Assembly (NCBI RefSeq): GCF_000964005.1
Contig: NZ_JXYP01000015.1
Location: 26,664 to 90,663 of the forward strand
Length of the DNA: 64,000 nt
Source of the DNA: Williamsia herbipolensis
GTDB taxonomy: Bacteria; Actinomycetota; Actinomycetes; Mycobacteriales; Mycobacteriaceae
Direction of reading: 5' to 3'
Made by a program: the position numbers and the translations under genes. Below, piece by piece: positions 45,972 to 55,949 of this stretch. The notes below the pieces were generated by a model. The model was given only the letters and a program-made list of their open reading frames with translations, was not told the origin of the DNA and searched no databases. Numbering within the stretch: the first letter of the stretch is position 1; each line of letters opens with the position of its first letter.

Positions 45972-48900
45972 ATGAGCACGGCATCGTCGACGATCACCCC
46001 GGCCGCGGTCGCACGCGGCTACCACTCACGACCCGGTGAGCCGCTCGCCGACGATGCCGTGACCGACGGGGTGGACCTCGCCCATGTCGCCGATCACCTC
46101 GCGCTCGCGCGGGTCCGACGACCGGGACAGACCCTCGTCGACGTCGTCGAGTCCGAGGGATCGATCGCCTCGGTGTACGCCGTCGTCGACGACCAGCGGT
46201 TGCTCGTCGAGGCCGCGGTCGTCGCCGTCGAACGCGCCGGCCTCGCGGTGCGTCGGGTCGACCACCCGATCCTCGCGGTGGCGCGCGACGCCGACGGCAC
46301 CCTGACCGCCGTCGATCCCGTCGGTGCGTCCGATGCCGGGAGCGCGGTCGTGCACGAGTCGTGGATCGGGCTGCAGGTGTCGGCGACCCACGCGGGTGTC
46401 GACCCGGCCGCGGTCCGCGAGCGGCTCACCGAGGTCCTCGACCGCATCGTCGCCGTCCACGCCGATGCGCGTGCGATCGGCGAGACCCTCGCGGCACTGG
46501 GTGGCGCGGTCCGCGACGCCGGGACGGTCGCACAGGCCGATCTCCTCACGTGGCTGTCCGACGACCACTTCCTGATCCTGGGATCGCTGCAGGCGAAGGT
46601 CGGCGACACCGAATGGTCCGACCCGCGTGGGGTGTTCACCCAGTCGTCGGTGCCGCGCCCCCCGGACCCCGGCCGTCTACCGACCACCGAGGTCTCGATC
46701 GGCCGGATCCACCTGCCGACAGGTGTCATCCGCACCGAGTACCCGACCGCCATCCGCGTCGTGGAACCCGGCGACGATCGACGGGTCCACCTCGTCATCG
46801 GCATCTTCACCTCCGCGGCCCTGCACACCGATGTGCTCGCGGTCCCGGTCCTGCGTGATGTGGCGGGAGTGGTCCTCGAGCAGGCGGGCGTCGGCGGCGA
46901 CTCCTACGCCGGAGCGACGCTGCTCGAGCTGCTGCAGAACCAGTCGCGCGCGGAACTGTTCGGCTCCGACCCGGGCGAGCTGGGCCGCACCCTCATCGAC
47001 GTCCTCGACGCCATCGCCAGCCGAGAGGTCCGGGTCTATCTGCGCGTCGACGCCGACGCCGAGATCGTCACCGCACGGATCTATCTGCCCCGCGACCGCT
47101 ACACCACACGCCTGCGAGAGCAGATGCAGACACTGCTCGTGGAGCGTCTCGGGGGCCGATCGCTCGAGTACACCGCGCGGATCAGTGATTCGCCGTTGGC
47201 GTTCGTCCACGTCATCATGCGGGTGGATCCGTCGACGTGCGCGATGCTCGCCGGGGCCGACGCCGCAGACCCGCGCCGCGCAGAGATCCAGGCCGAGATC
47301 ACCGCGGCCGCACGCAGCTGGGACGACGACCTGCGGGCCATCGCCGGCGGGGCCATCGACGCCGACCTCGTGGGTGCCTACGCCGCGGCGATTCCCCAGG
47401 CCTACAAAAACGAGCGCGATCCGCAGGCGGCGCTCGCGGACGTGACGGTGTTGGCCGGTCTCGCCGACGGCGACCACCACGTGCGATTGCGGGCCCACAC
47501 CGGCGGCTCCGATGACCGATGGACCTTCGGGCTGTACCTCTGTGGCCGCTCCGCCTCGTTGACCGCCATCCTCCCGATGCTGCAGAGCCTCGGCGTCGAG
47601 GTCCTCGACGAGCATCCGTTCGCCGTCACCCGGCCGGACGGGATCGGTTGCTGGATCTACGAGTTCACCATCGTGCCCGCGGTCGGCGTCGACGTGGCGC
47701 CGGATTCCATCGACGACCTCACCGAACGGTTCACGTCGGCGTTCAGTCAGTTGTGGACCGGTGTCGCCGATGTCGACCCGTTCAACGAGCTGGTCATCCG
47801 ATGCGGGTTGGGGTGGCGTGAGGTCGTCATGCTGCGCGCATACTCGCGATACCTCCGGCAGTGTGGATTCTCCTCCGGTGCACGGCATGTGACGGCGGTG
47901 CTCGGTGATCACCCGGCCATCACCGCCGCCCTCGTCGAACTCTTCGAGTCGTCGTTCGATCCCGAGCGGGTCGATCCGGAGATCACCGACAGCGACGCGC
48001 GGGTGCACGCGATCACACGGCTCGACGAGCTGGCCGCCGACGTCCTCAGCCTCGACGCCGACCGGATCATCTCCGCGTTCTCGTCGGTGGTGAAGGCGAC
48101 CTCGCGGACCAACTTCTACTCGCCGGACGCCGGTGCGGCGTTGGCGTTCAAGCTGCGTCCGCAGGAGATACCGCAGACCCCGCAGCCGCGTCCGCTGCAC
48201 GAGATCTTCGTCTACTCACCGCGGGTCGAGGGCGTCCACCTGCGGTTCGGATCGGTCGCACGCGGCGGTCTGCGATGGTCGGACCGCCGAGAGGACTTCC
48301 GCACCGAGATCCTCGGTCTCGTGAAGGCCCAGGCCGTCAAGAACGCCGTCATCGTGCCCGTCGGGGCGAAGGGTGGTTTCGTGGTGCGGCAGCCGCCGAC
48401 ACCCACCGGCGATCCGGCCGCCGACCGCGACGCGACCCGTGCCGCCGGCGTCGCGTGCTACCGCGAGTTCATCGCCGCGCTGCTCGATCTCACCGACAAC
48501 CTCGACGTCGGTGACGGATCCACCACCGCCACGGTGGTTCCCGCGCAGGGCGTCGTGCGGCGCGACGGCGACGACACCTACCTCGTGGTCGCCGCCGACA
48601 AGGGGACGGCGACGTTCTCCGACATCGCGAATTCGGTTGCCGCCGACTACGGCTTCTGGCTCGGCGACGCCTTCGCCTCCGGTGGCTCGGTGGGCTACGA
48701 CCACAAGGCGATGGGCATCACCGCACGCGGTGCATGGGAGTCGGTGAAGCGTCACTTCCGCGAGATCGGCACCGACGTCGCGGTCGACGACTTCACGGCC
48801 GTCGGTGTCGGCGACATGAGCGGCGACGTGTTCGGCAACGGCATGCTGCTGTCGGAACACATCCGCCTCGTCGCCGCATTCGATCACCGGCACATCTTCA

Positions 48901-50687
48901 TCGACCCCGATCCCGACGCGGCGACCTCGTTCGCCGAGCGTCGTCGGCTCTTCGACCTCCCGCGGTCGTCCTGGGCCGACTACGACACCTCGCTCATCTC
49001 TGCCGGCGGTGGCGTCTGGTCGAGGGAGTCCAAGACCATCCCCATCGACCCGTCGACGCGTGCCGCACTCGGCCTCGAGGCCGGTGTCGAACACCTCTCG
49101 CCGCCGGAACTCATGCGCGCGATCCTGCTGGCGCCGGTCGACCTGTTGTGGAACGGCGGCATCGGTACCTACGTGAAGTCCTCGGCCGAGAGCAACGCCG
49201 ACGTGGGCGACAAGGCCAACGACGCGATCCGCGTCGACGGGAAGTCGGTGCGGGCGAGGGTGATCGGCGAGGGCGGCAACCTCGGTGTCACCGAGCACGG
49301 CCGCATCGAGTTCGACATGGCCGGCGGTCGGATCAACACCGACGCGATGGACAACTCGGCCGGGGTCGACTGCTCCGATCACGAGGTCAACATCAAGATC
49401 CTGCTCGACTCACAGGTCGCCGCCGGCGCACTCGCGCCCGACGACCGCAACCGGCTGCTCGAATCGATGACCGACGAGGTCGGCCGACTCGTGCTGTGGG
49501 ACAACATCTCCCAGAACTCCGAATTGGGCACCGCGCGTGCGTGGGCGGATCAGACACGTGACGTGCACGCCCGTCTGCTGGGACATCTCGCCGCCGACCA
49601 CGGTGTCGATCTCGCCCTCGAGGCGCTGCCGCATCCGGAGGACCTCGTCGCCCGTGAGGGACGCCGTACGGGGCTGACGTCACCCGAGCTGGCCACGCTC
49701 ATGGCGCACGTGAAACTCGCTCTCAAAGACGATCTGCTCGCCGGTGACCTCCCCGACAACGACGTGTTCGACGACCGGCTCGTCGACTACTTCCCTGAGC
49801 CGTTGCGTGGCCGGTACGGCGCCGGCATCGCCGCGCACCCGCTGCGGCGGCAGATCGTGACCACGACCCTGGTCAACGATCTCGTCGACACCGCAGGCGT
49901 CGAGCACGTGTTCGCGCTGGGGGAGAGCGCCGGCGCCTCGCCGACCGATGTCGCCCGCGCGTTCGTCGTGGTGTCGGAGACCTTCGGGCTGTCACGGTTG
50001 CGGGGACGCATCGTCGCCTCCGAGGGGGAGATCGCCGCCGTCGACGAGATGCTCGTCTACCTGCGCCGCCTGCTGTTCCGGGCGTCGCGGTGGTTGGTCG
50101 CCACCCGGCCACAACCGCTGGCCATCGCCGCGGAGATCGCCCGGTACTCCGGACGCGTCGCCGACCTCGACGCACGGCTGCCCGACTGGCTCGGCGAGAC
50201 CACACGCGCGGAGATCGCCGACCGGGCCCGCGGTTGGACGCAGGCTGGTGTCCCGGCCGACATCGCGCAGGACGTGGCCGCGAGCCTGCACCGCTTCTGC
50301 CTGCTCGACATCGTCGACGCCGCCGAGATCGCCGACCGCGACGTCGACGAGGTGGGCGAGCTCTACGGGACACTGCTGGAGTACCTGCACGTGGAGCAAC
50401 TGCTCAGCGCGGTCTCCGCGCTCGACAGCGGCGACCGGTGGCAGTCACTCGCGCGGCTGGCATTGCGCGACGACCTGTTCGCGGTGGTGCGTGCGGTCAC
50501 CCTCGAGGTGCTCGCCGTCGGTGAAACCGACGAGACCCCGCAGGAGAAGATCGCGGAATGGGAGCTGCACAACGCCTCGCGGCTGGCACGTGCGCGGGCG
50601 ACCCTCGAGGAGATCGAGGCGTCCGGACACTGGGATCTCGCCACCCTCTCGGTCGCGGCCCGGCAACTGCGTAGCGTGATCCGCTGA
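45972..50687 (+). CDS. gdh: NAD-specific glutamate dehydrogenase, large (L_180) class
   Basis: 1571 residues (mycobacterial Gdh about 1620). Oxidatively deaminates glutamate to 2-oxoglutarate with NAD+. The N-terminal ~650 residues are the regulatory ACT-like region of this class. The catalytic domain has the substrate Lys in VPVGAKGGFVV (Lys800), VRRDGDDTYLVVAADKGTATF, the NAD region VGDMSGDVFGNGML, and GEGGNLGVTEHGRIEFDMAGG. The C-terminal ~400 residues are helical. In mycobacteria activity is blocked by unphosphorylated GarA. It starts 10 bp after ettA and ends 1 bp before the thioesterase gene, so these are co-transcribed. Confidence 0.96.
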   Translation: MSTASSTITPAAVARGYHSRPGEPLADDAVTDGVDLAHVADHLALARVRRPGQTLVDVVESEGSIASVYAVVDDQRLLVEAAVVAVERAGLAVRRVDHPILAVARDADGTLTAVDPVGASDAGSAVVHESWIGLQVSATHAGVDPAAVRERLTEVLDRIVAVHADARAIGETLAALGGAVRDAGTVAQADLLTWLSDDHFLILGSLQAKVGDTEWSDPRGVFTQSSVPRPPDPGRLPTTEVSIGRIHLPTGVIRTEYPTAIRVVEPGDDRRVHLVIGIFTSAALHTDVLAVPVLRDVAGVVLEQAGVGGDSYAGATLLELLQNQSRAELFGSDPGELGRTLIDVLDAIASREVRVYLRVDADAEIVTARIYLPRDRYTTRLREQMQTLLVERLGGRSLEYTARISDSPLAFVHVIMRVDPSTCAMLAGADAADPRRAEIQAEITAAARSWDDDLRAIAGGAIDADLVGAYAAAIPQAYKNERDPQAALADVTVLAGLADGDHHVRLRAHTGGSDDRWTFGLYLCGRSASLTAILPMLQSLGVEVLDEHPFAVTRPDGIGCWIYEFTIVPAVGVDVAPDSIDDLTERFTSAFSQLWTGVADVDPFNELVIRCGLGWREVVMLRAYSRYLRQCGFSSGARHVTAVLGDHPAITAALVELFESSFDPERVDPEITDSDARVHAITRLDELAADVLSLDADRIISAFSSVVKATSRTNFYSPDAGAALAFKLRPQEIPQTPQPRPLHEIFVYSPRVEGVHLRFGSVARGGLRWSDRREDFRTEILGLVKAQAVKNAVIVPVGAKGGFVVRQPPTPTGDPAADRDATRAAGVACYREFIAALLDLTDNLDVGDGSTTATVVPAQGVVRRDGDDTYLVVAADKGTATFSDIANSVAADYGFWLGDAFASGGSVGYDHKAMGITARGAWESVKRHFREIGTDVAVDDFTAVGVGDMSGDVFGNGMLLSEHIRLVAAFDHRHIFIDPDPDAATSFAERRRLFDLPRSSWADYDTSLISAGGGVWSRESKTIPIDPSTRAALGLEAGVEHLSPPELMRAILLAPVDLLWNGGIGTYVKSSAESNADVGDKANDAIRVDGKSVRARVIGEGGNLGVTEHGRIEFDMAGGRINTDAMDNSAGVDCSDHEVNIKILLDSQVAAGALAPDDRNRLLESMTDEVGRLVLWDNISQNSELGTARAWADQTRDVHARLLGHLAADHGVDLALEALPHPEDLVAREGRRTGLTSPELATLMAHVKLALKDDLLAGDLPDNDVFDDRLVDYFPEPLRGRYGAGIAAHPLRRQIVTTTLVNDLVDTAGVEHVFALGESAGASPTDVARAFVVVSETFGLSRLRGRIVASEGEIAAVDEMLVYLRRLLFRASRWLVATRPQPLAIAAEIARYSGRVADLDARLPDWLGETTRAEIADRARGWTQAGVPADIAQDVAASLHRFCLLDIVDAAEIADRDVDEVGELYGTLLEYLHVEQLLSAVSALDSGDRWQSLARLALRDDLFAVVRAVTLEVLAVGETDETPQEKIAEWELHNASRLARARATLEEIEASGHWDLATLSVAARQLRSVIR

Positions 50688-50688
50688 C

Positions 50689-51192
50689 ATGGACATCGAG
50701 ATGCATCGCGACGAGTCGCTCGGGGGCGACGACGGCCGACGGGTCGACGCCGGCTTCCTGGTGACCGTGCCCGTCCGCTGGTCGGACATGGACGTCTTCG
50801 CCCACATCAATCACGCACGGATGGTGACGCTCCTGGAGGAGGCGCGGATCCCGTGGTTGTTCTACGACGAGCGACCCACCGCGGGCCTGCGCACCGGTTG
50901 CCTCGTGGCGGACCTGAACGTCCGCTACCAGGGCCAGTTGCGACACGAACAATCGCCGATCGAGGTCACCATGTTCACCACGAGGGTGCGGGCCGTCGAC
51001 TTCACGGTCGGCTACGAGGTGCGTCCGGCACACGCCGACCCGCAGTCCAAGCCCGCGGTCGTCGCCTCGACCCAGCTGGTGTCGTTCGACGTCGACACGC
51101 AGATGCCGCGGCGGATGACCACCGAGGAGAAGGACTACCTGCGCAGTTTCCTGCGCGCCGACGGCCGCCGCGCGGCGCGTCCCGCGCGATGA
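50689..51192 (+). CDS. Hotdog-fold acyl-CoA thioesterase (4HBT type)
   Basis: 167 residues of the hotdog fold. VRWSDMDVFAHINHARMV carries the 4HBT signature: the Asp of SDMD is the usual catalytic residue, followed by HINH. LVADLNVRYQGQL and a C-terminal strand complete the fold. It hydrolyses acyl-CoA thioesters; chain-length preference cannot be read. It begins one base after the gdh stop, so translation is probably coupled. Orthologous to Rv2475c by position and fold (recollection). Confidence 0.92.
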   Translation: MDIEMHRDESLGGDDGRRVDAGFLVTVPVRWSDMDVFAHINHARMVTLLEEARIPWLFYDERPTAGLRTGCLVADLNVRYQGQLRHEQSPIEVTMFTTRVRAVDFTVGYEVRPAHADPQSKPAVVASTQLVSFDVDTQMPRRMTTEEKDYLRSFLRADGRRAARPAR

Positions 51193-51217
51193 TGGCGACC
51201 CGATCGCGAGGTCCGGC

Positions 51218-51922
51218 GTGATCGTCGTGGACGAGCTGATGGACCGGTATGACCTGTACGCGTTCGTCTCTCGGGCGCACCGCCTCGATCCGGCCTCGGC
51301 GATCCGTCTGCGCCGTCGCGGCGACGGTGGTGTCGGGGTGTGGGTCCACACCCCCTTCGACGTGTTGGCGACCCGCGTGGTGCGGGTCGCGATCGACGCA
51401 CCCGACGTCGTCCACGACAGCGCCGTGCTCCACGGCGCCCTGCGTGTCCCGTCGGACGACTCGACCGCTCGGGAGATCGATGCCGGGTTCTCCGTCGACA
51501 GCGCCTGGCAGTCGGGCGCACTGCCACCCGAACACGGGTTCGTACACGTCGACGACGTGCCCGCGCGGACCATCGTCGGACTGTCGCGGGAGGGTGCCGA
51601 GGTCGCCCGCACCCAGGGCGGTCCGCAGGGACCGCCTGCCTCGCTGCTCGACCAGAGCGTTCTGGAGGTGACCCCGGACGCGTCGTCGGAGTGGACCGGT
51701 ACGGCGGTGGCGGTGACGATGCGGGCGGTGTTCGCCATCACCGCAATGGGTTTCGTCACCGACGCCGACGGACGGATGGTCACCGAGACGTCACCGATCT
51801 CCGCGATCGACGCCGACGAACCGGTGCGTGTACGCACCAACGGTGCCTGGGCACGCATCGACGCGCGGTTCGGTTCGGTCTACTTCCGGCGTACGGTCCC
51901 GATCGCGCTGACCGCGACCTGA
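51218..51922 (+). CDS. Conserved actinobacterial protein of unknown function (Rv2474c-like by position)
   Basis: 234 residues, no family I recognise. It begins VDELMDRYDLYAFVSRAHRL, and continues as an alternation of strands and short loops rich in Val/Asp/Arg, with no signal peptide or TM segment. The GTG at 51218 follows GAGGTCCGGC. It is the fourth gene in the ettA-gdh-thioesterase direction with a 25-bp gap, and converges on the GH13 gene with 4 bp between stops. The same slot is filled by a conserved hypothetical in M. tuberculosis. Function unknown. Confidence 0.8.
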   Translation: MIVVDELMDRYDLYAFVSRAHRLDPASAIRLRRRGDGGVGVWVHTPFDVLATRVVRVAIDAPDVVHDSAVLHGALRVPSDDSTAREIDAGFSVDSAWQSGALPPEHGFVHVDDVPARTIVGLSREGAEVARTQGGPQGPPASLLDQSVLEVTPDASSEWTGTAVAVTMRAVFAITAMGFVTDADGRMVTETSPISAIDADEPVRVRTNGAWARIDARFGSVYFRRTVPIALTAT

Positions 51923-51926
51923 GCGG

Positions 51927-53681
51927 TCAGACCAGCCAGGCCGCGGCGTTCGGGGCCAGGCGGCCCTCGTCGAGCGGGGCACTCGTGAGCAGTACCTCAC
52001 CCGCGGGGAGTCCGACCGGGGTGTCGCCGGCGTTGAGCACGCACACGAGGCGGCCGACGGCGCGACGGAACGCGAGGCACTGCGGTGGTGCGCCGTACCA
52101 CTCGATCTCCTCGCCCGCGAACTCCGGACGCGTCTTGCGCAGCTCGATGGCCAGTCGGTACAGCGACAGCGTCGAGTCGACGTCCTCGAGTTGGTGCTCG
52201 GCGGTCAGGACGTCCCAGTCCTTCGGCATGGGCAGCCAGGTGTCCTCGGTGGTGCTGAACCCGTACGGCGGGGTGTCGCCGAGCCACGGCACCGGGATGC
52301 GGCAGCCGTCGCGGCCGCGGTTGGTGTGGCCCGAGCGCTCCCACACCGGGTCCTGCAACGCCTCCTCGGGAAGGTCGATGTTCGGCAGGCCGAGTTCGGA
52401 TCCGTTGTACAGGAACACCGTTCCCGGCAACGCGAGCTCGACCATGACCATCGCCCGCGCCCGGTCGAGACCGACGGCCTCGGTGGTGTCGGCGGCGTAG
52501 CGCGTGACCTCTCGCTCGACGTCGTGATTCGACAGCGTCCACGTGGGATTGCCGCGCACCGAGTCGACCGCGGCGAGCGAGTTCTCGATGGCCTCACGGA
52601 TCGACTCGGCGTCGAAGTCGGCCTCGGCCGACCGGAAGTTGAAGCCGAGGTGCAGTTCGTCGGGCCGGATGTACTCGGCGAAGCGCGCGTTGTCGCGCAC
52701 CCAGATCTCCCCGACGGTGACCGCGTCGGGGTACTCGTCCATCACCTCGCGGATCCGACGGTGGATGGCGTGCACCCCGGGGTTGTTGAACCGCGGATCG
52801 TCGTCGTCGTTGATGAGCAGGCCGGTCTGCAGTTCCTCGGGCATGTCGGGGAGTCCCGGCGGCTTGGCCATGCCATGGGCGACGTCGATGCGGAATCCGT
52901 CGACGCCCCGGTCGAGCCAGAACCGCAGGGTGGTGGCGAGATCCTCGAAGACCTCGTCGTTCTCCCAGTTCAGATCGGGTTGCTCGGGGGCGAAGATGTG
53001 GAGGTACCACTGTCCGGGCGTGCCGTCGGGCTCGGTGACGCGCGTCCAGGCCGGGCCGCCGAAGATGCTGGGCCAGTTGTTCGGCGGCTCGCCGCCGTCC
53101 TCGCCGAGACCGTCGCGGAAGATGTATCGCTCGCGGGCTGCGCTGCCGGGTTCGGCGGCGAGCGCCTCGACGAACCACCGGTGCTGATCGCTCGTGTGGT
53201 TCGGGACCAGGTCCATGGTGACCTTGATGTCGCGCGCGTGAGCCTCGGTGACCAACGCGTCGAGTGCGCCGATGCCGCCGAAGAGCGGGTCGATGTCGCG
53301 GGGGTCGGACACGTCGTAACCGTGATCGGCCATGGGGGAGCGCATCACCGGGCTGATCCACAGCGCGTCGACGCCGAGCAGCTCGAGGTAGCCGAGCTTG
53401 TCGATGACCCCCGGGAGGTCCCCGACGCCGTCGCCATCGCTGTCGGAGAACGATCGCGGATAGATCTGATAGAACACCGCCGACGTCCACCACGCCGGGG
53501 TGTCGAACTCGTCGGTGGATACCGCGGCAGGTTGCGCCGAAGCGGAAACGTCCTGACCCGCAGCGAGATCGGTGGCGCCCGAGTCCTCGGCGGCGTCGGT
53601 CGTCGCCGCGACGCCGTCGGCACCCTCGGGTGCGGAGTCGTCGATGGCGGCTTGCGGCGATTCGTCATTCACGGATGTCAT
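51927..53681 (-). CDS. aglA: GH13 alpha-glucosidase / oligo-1,6-glucosidase type (AglA-like)
   Basis: 584 residues. GH13 (alpha/beta)8 barrel: AVFYQIYPRSFSDSDGDGVGDL at the start, MDLVPNHTS (region I), GFRIDVAHGM with the nucleophile Asp (region II), TVGEIW with the acid-base Glu (region III), and LSNHDVER with the transition-state Asp (region IV). An extra ~55-residue Ala/Asp/Ser-rich N-terminal tail precedes the barrel and makes it about 40 residues longer than mycobacterial AglA. It hydrolyses alpha-glucosides or trehalose-related sugars; specificity is not readable. ATG at 53681 is the only start that covers the barrel. Confidence 0.93.
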   Translation of the reverse strand: MTSVNDESPQAAIDDSAPEGADGVAATTDAAEDSGATDLAAGQDVSASAQPAAVSTDEFDTPAWWTSAVFYQIYPRSFSDSDGDGVGDLPGVIDKLGYLELLGVDALWISPVMRSPMADHGYDVSDPRDIDPLFGGIGALDALVTEAHARDIKVTMDLVPNHTSDQHRWFVEALAAEPGSAARERYIFRDGLGEDGGEPPNNWPSIFGGPAWTRVTEPDGTPGQWYLHIFAPEQPDLNWENDEVFEDLATTLRFWLDRGVDGFRIDVAHGMAKPPGLPDMPEELQTGLLINDDDDPRFNNPGVHAIHRRIREVMDEYPDAVTVGEIWVRDNARFAEYIRPDELHLGFNFRSAEADFDAESIREAIENSLAAVDSVRGNPTWTLSNHDVEREVTRYAADTTEAVGLDRARAMVMVELALPGTVFLYNGSELGLPNIDLPEEALQDPVWERSGHTNRGRDGCRIPVPWLGDTPPYGFSTTEDTWLPMPKDWDVLTAEHQLEDVDSTLSLYRLAIELRKTRPEFAGEEIEWYGAPPQCLAFRRAVGRLVCVLNAGDTPVGLPAGEVLLTSAPLDEGRLAPNAAAWLV

Positions 53682-53781
53682 CTTGCCTCACCGGCGGTCG
53701 CGCCCCCGGTCCCGCCGCGCCCGGGCGTGGCCGCGCTCACACCGGCGTGGCGCAGGTCGGCGCGCTCACGCGTACGGAGGT

Positions 53782-54177
53782 CTACAGCGGGGAGTTGACC
53801 ATCGACTCCGCGGCCATCTCCATGTAGTTCACCAATGCTCGGCGATGGTCGTCGTCGAGGCGGTCGGCGCCGATGGAGTCGATCGCGGTGTGCATGCAGC
53901 GCAGCCAGGCGTCGCGTTCGATGGGGCCGATCCGGAACGGGTGGTGGCGCATCCGGAGACGCGGATGGCCGCGCTCGTCGGAATAGGTGCGTGGGCCGCC
54001 CCAGTACTGCTCGAGGAACATCCGCAGGCGCCGCTCGGCCGGGACGAGGTCCTCCTCGGGGTAGAGCGGCCGCAGGATCTCGTCGCGCGCCACCTCTTCG
54101 TAGAAACGTCGGGTGAGGTCGTCGAAGGTCTTCGCGCCCCCGACCGCGTCGTAGAACGTCGTTGCGCCATCGGTCAC
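53782..54177 (-). CDS. glbO: Group II truncated haemoglobin GlbO
   Basis: 131 residues, a 2-on-2 globin. [22 protein letters not shown] is the N-terminal A/B helix region, [10 protein letters not shown] follows, and [25 protein letters not shown] carries the TyrCD1-type and Trp residues plus the proximal His of helix F in [10 protein letters not shown]. It matches M. tuberculosis GlbO (128 residues) almost throughout. O2 binding, respiration and redox protection are family roles. The GTG at 54177 gives the standard N-terminus; an ATG at 54195 would add six residues. Encoded next to AglA, as in Rv2471-Rv2470. Confidence 0.95.
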   Translation of the reverse strand: MTDGATTFYDAVGGAKTFDDLTRRFYEEVARDEILRPLYPEEDLVPAERRLRMFLEQYWGGPRTYSDERGHPRLRMRHHPFRIGPIERDAWLRCMHTAIDSIGADRLDDDHRRALVNYMEMAAESMVNSPL

Positions 54178-54382
54178 GACCCCAGTGTCCCTCATCGACC
54201 GATGGGCTCCGACGCCCCGGCGCTGCCCACCCCTGCCCGACACCTGATGTTCACCCGTCGATGGCCCCTCTGAGCTGCGGAAATGCACGCCCGTGAGGCT
54301 TCTCGGCCGGGCCGGGCGCGTAATGCAGTGCGTTCGGTGCGATTCCGTGGTGAACTGGATCGTCCCCACTGTCGGAGGTCGG

Positions 54383-55063
54383 ATGACACGCATGAGGAAG
54401 CAGCAGTCAGAGCGGGTGACCGCGCTTGTCTCCACCGTGTCCGGCCACCATTCCGGATCCGCAGCCGGTCGGCTCCACGGCAGTGCTGGGTCCGCGGGCG
54501 AGACGACCGCGCCGATCGACGAGAACGGCGTCGCCACCACCGCGGTCTGGGGCAAACACCGGGTGCTGTTGCTCAACGCGACCTACGAACCCCTCACCGC
54601 GATCTCCATCCGGCGCGCCGTGGTCCTGGTCCTGCGTGAACGCGCCGACGTGGTGCACACCGACGAGATGGGTCCGGCCATCCACTCCGCCGACCTCTCC
54701 ATGCCGATCCCGTCGGTCATCCGCCTGCGCACCTACGTGCGGGTGCCGTACCGGGCGAAGATCCCGATGACGCGCGCGGCGCTGATGCACCGCGATCGTT
54801 TCCGATGCGGCTACTGCGGGGCCAAGGCGAACACGATCGACCACGTGGTGCCGCGCAGTCGCGGGGGAGCGCACAACTGGGAGAACTGCGTGGCCTGCTG
54901 CGCGAACTGCAACCACAGGAAGGCCGACCGGCTCCTGTCGGAGCTCGGGTGGACGCTGCGCGCGTCGCTCACCCCGCCGAAGGGCCGGCACTGGCGGCTG
55001 CTCGCGACGGTCAAGGAGATCGATCCCGCCTGGTCGCGCTACATCGACGTCGGCGCCGCCTGA
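54383..55063 (+). CDS. HNH endonuclease-fold protein
   Basis: 226 residues. The C-terminal half carries the HNH/zinc motif: [23 protein letters not shown], then [19 protein letters not shown], with two CxxC pairs binding zinc and the DH...N...H catalytic signature. The N-terminal ~70 residues are low complexity; the middle ([22 protein letters not shown]) is the conserved pre-HNH region of this actinobacterial subfamily (Rv2469c-like). ATG at 54383 has GGAGG four bases upstream. Likely a host nuclease of unknown substrate; no intron or phage context is seen. It is divergent from glbO. Confidence 0.9.
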   Translation: MTRMRKQQSERVTALVSTVSGHHSGSAAGRLHGSAGSAGETTAPIDENGVATTAVWGKHRVLLLNATYEPLTAISIRRAVVLVLRERADVVHTDEMGPAIHSADLSMPIPSVIRLRTYVRVPYRAKIPMTRAALMHRDRFRCGYCGAKANTIDHVVPRSRGGAHNWENCVACCANCNHRKADRLLSELGWTLRASLTPPKGRHWRLLATVKEIDPAWSRYIDVGAA

Positions 55064-55196
55064 CCTCGGTGACACCGATGCTCACGCGGTCGACTACAGC
55101 TCGTCGTACCCGAATGGTCCCCGGCGGTGGAGTTCGGCTAGATTTTCCCGGAGTACGGCTTCTCTGGGCGCAGCTCCACTGCTGAAGGGTGTTGGG

Positions 55197-55448
55197 ATGG
55201 ATGACCTCATAGTCGCGATCGGCGTTCCCGTCACGATCATCTGCATCGTGTTCGTGATCGGTTGCGTCGTGTCGATGGCGTGGGCCTTCGGCGCGAAGTA
55301 CGAGAAGACACAGCCGTACACGCTCGATCAGGAGTGGACGCGCGACCCGATGCTGCTCAGTGCGACCGACGCGGCGCCGCTGTCGGTCGTCCACCACGAT
55401 CTCGGCGCCGACGAACTGATCGGAGGGTCCGCAAGTGGCAAGTGGTGA
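55197..55448 (+). CDS. ctaJ: Cytochrome aa3 oxidase accessory subunit CtaJ
   Basis: 83 residues with one N-terminal transmembrane helix (LIVAIGVPVTIICIVFVIGC) and a cytoplasmic tail containing QEWTRDPMLLSATD. This fits CtaJ, a small subunit found in the mycobacterial CIII2-CIV2 supercomplex structure, whose gene lies between the HNH/glbO genes and pepN (recollection). ATG at 55197 follows GAAGGGTGTTGGG. Its 3' end overlaps the start of the next gene by 14 bp, so the two are translationally linked. Confidence 0.82.
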   Translation: MDDLIVAIGVPVTIICIVFVIGCVVSMAWAFGAKYEKTQPYTLDQEWTRDPMLLSATDAAPLSVVHHDLGADELIGGSASGKW

Positions 55449-55908
55449 GATCAAGCCCGTCGTGACCGATCCCGACGCGCTCCCGCTCGGCGCCGTCGTC
55501 ACCACCAGCGGTCGCATCTCGGCTGCCCGCATGCCGGGCTCGGCCGCGGCGACACCGCCGTTCGCTCGTGACGAGCTCGTGGCCCTCGACGAGGCCCTGT
55601 CGCACGCCACCGAGCTCGCGCGGGTCCGCTTCTCGATCTTCATCGGCGACCTGGGTTCCGACCCGTACGCCGGTGCCACCGCCGTGCTCCCGCAGATCCC
55701 GGAGCCCGCGCACGCCGCGCTGATCGCGGTGTCGCCCAACAGCCACGACATCGTGGTCGTCAGCGGCAGCGCCGTCGCCGACCGCGTCAACGACCGCGTC
55801 GCGCAGCTCGGCGTCACCGCTGCCATCGCCTCGTTCCGCAACAACGACATGGTCGACGGGCTCATCGCCGCGCTGCGCGTGATGGCCACCGCCGTCGCCC
55901 GTTCCTGA
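55435..55908 (+). CDS. DUF5130/TPM-fold protein (respiratory supercomplex PRSAF1-like)
   Basis: 157 residues with a TPM-like alpha/beta fold: LDEALSHATELARVRFSIFIGDL, then HAALIAVSPNSHDIVVVSG, then helix DGLIAALRVMATAVARS. No signal peptide or TM is visible. In M. smegmatis the equivalent protein (PRSAF1, MSMEG_4692) was seen bound to the CIII2-CIV2 supercomplex (recollection). The GTG start lies inside ctaJ, with CGGAGGG upstream, so both should be made together. It is followed by a strong terminator at 55950. Confidence 0.8.
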   Translation: MASGEIKPVVTDPDALPLGAVVTTSGRISAARMPGSAAATPPFARDELVALDEALSHATELARVRFSIFIGDLGSDPYAGATAVLPQIPEPAHAALIAVSPNSHDIVVVSGSAVADRVNDRVAQLGVTAAIASFRNNDMVDGLIAALRVMATAVARS

Positions 55909-55949
55909 GCCGGCACCGCACGACGCCGACTCGGCACACGCCGCAACCA

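Noticed and set aside
54383..55063. HNH gene as homing endonuclease or phage gene
   Set aside because: No intron, intein or phage neighbours; the position is conserved in the mycobacterial core block.
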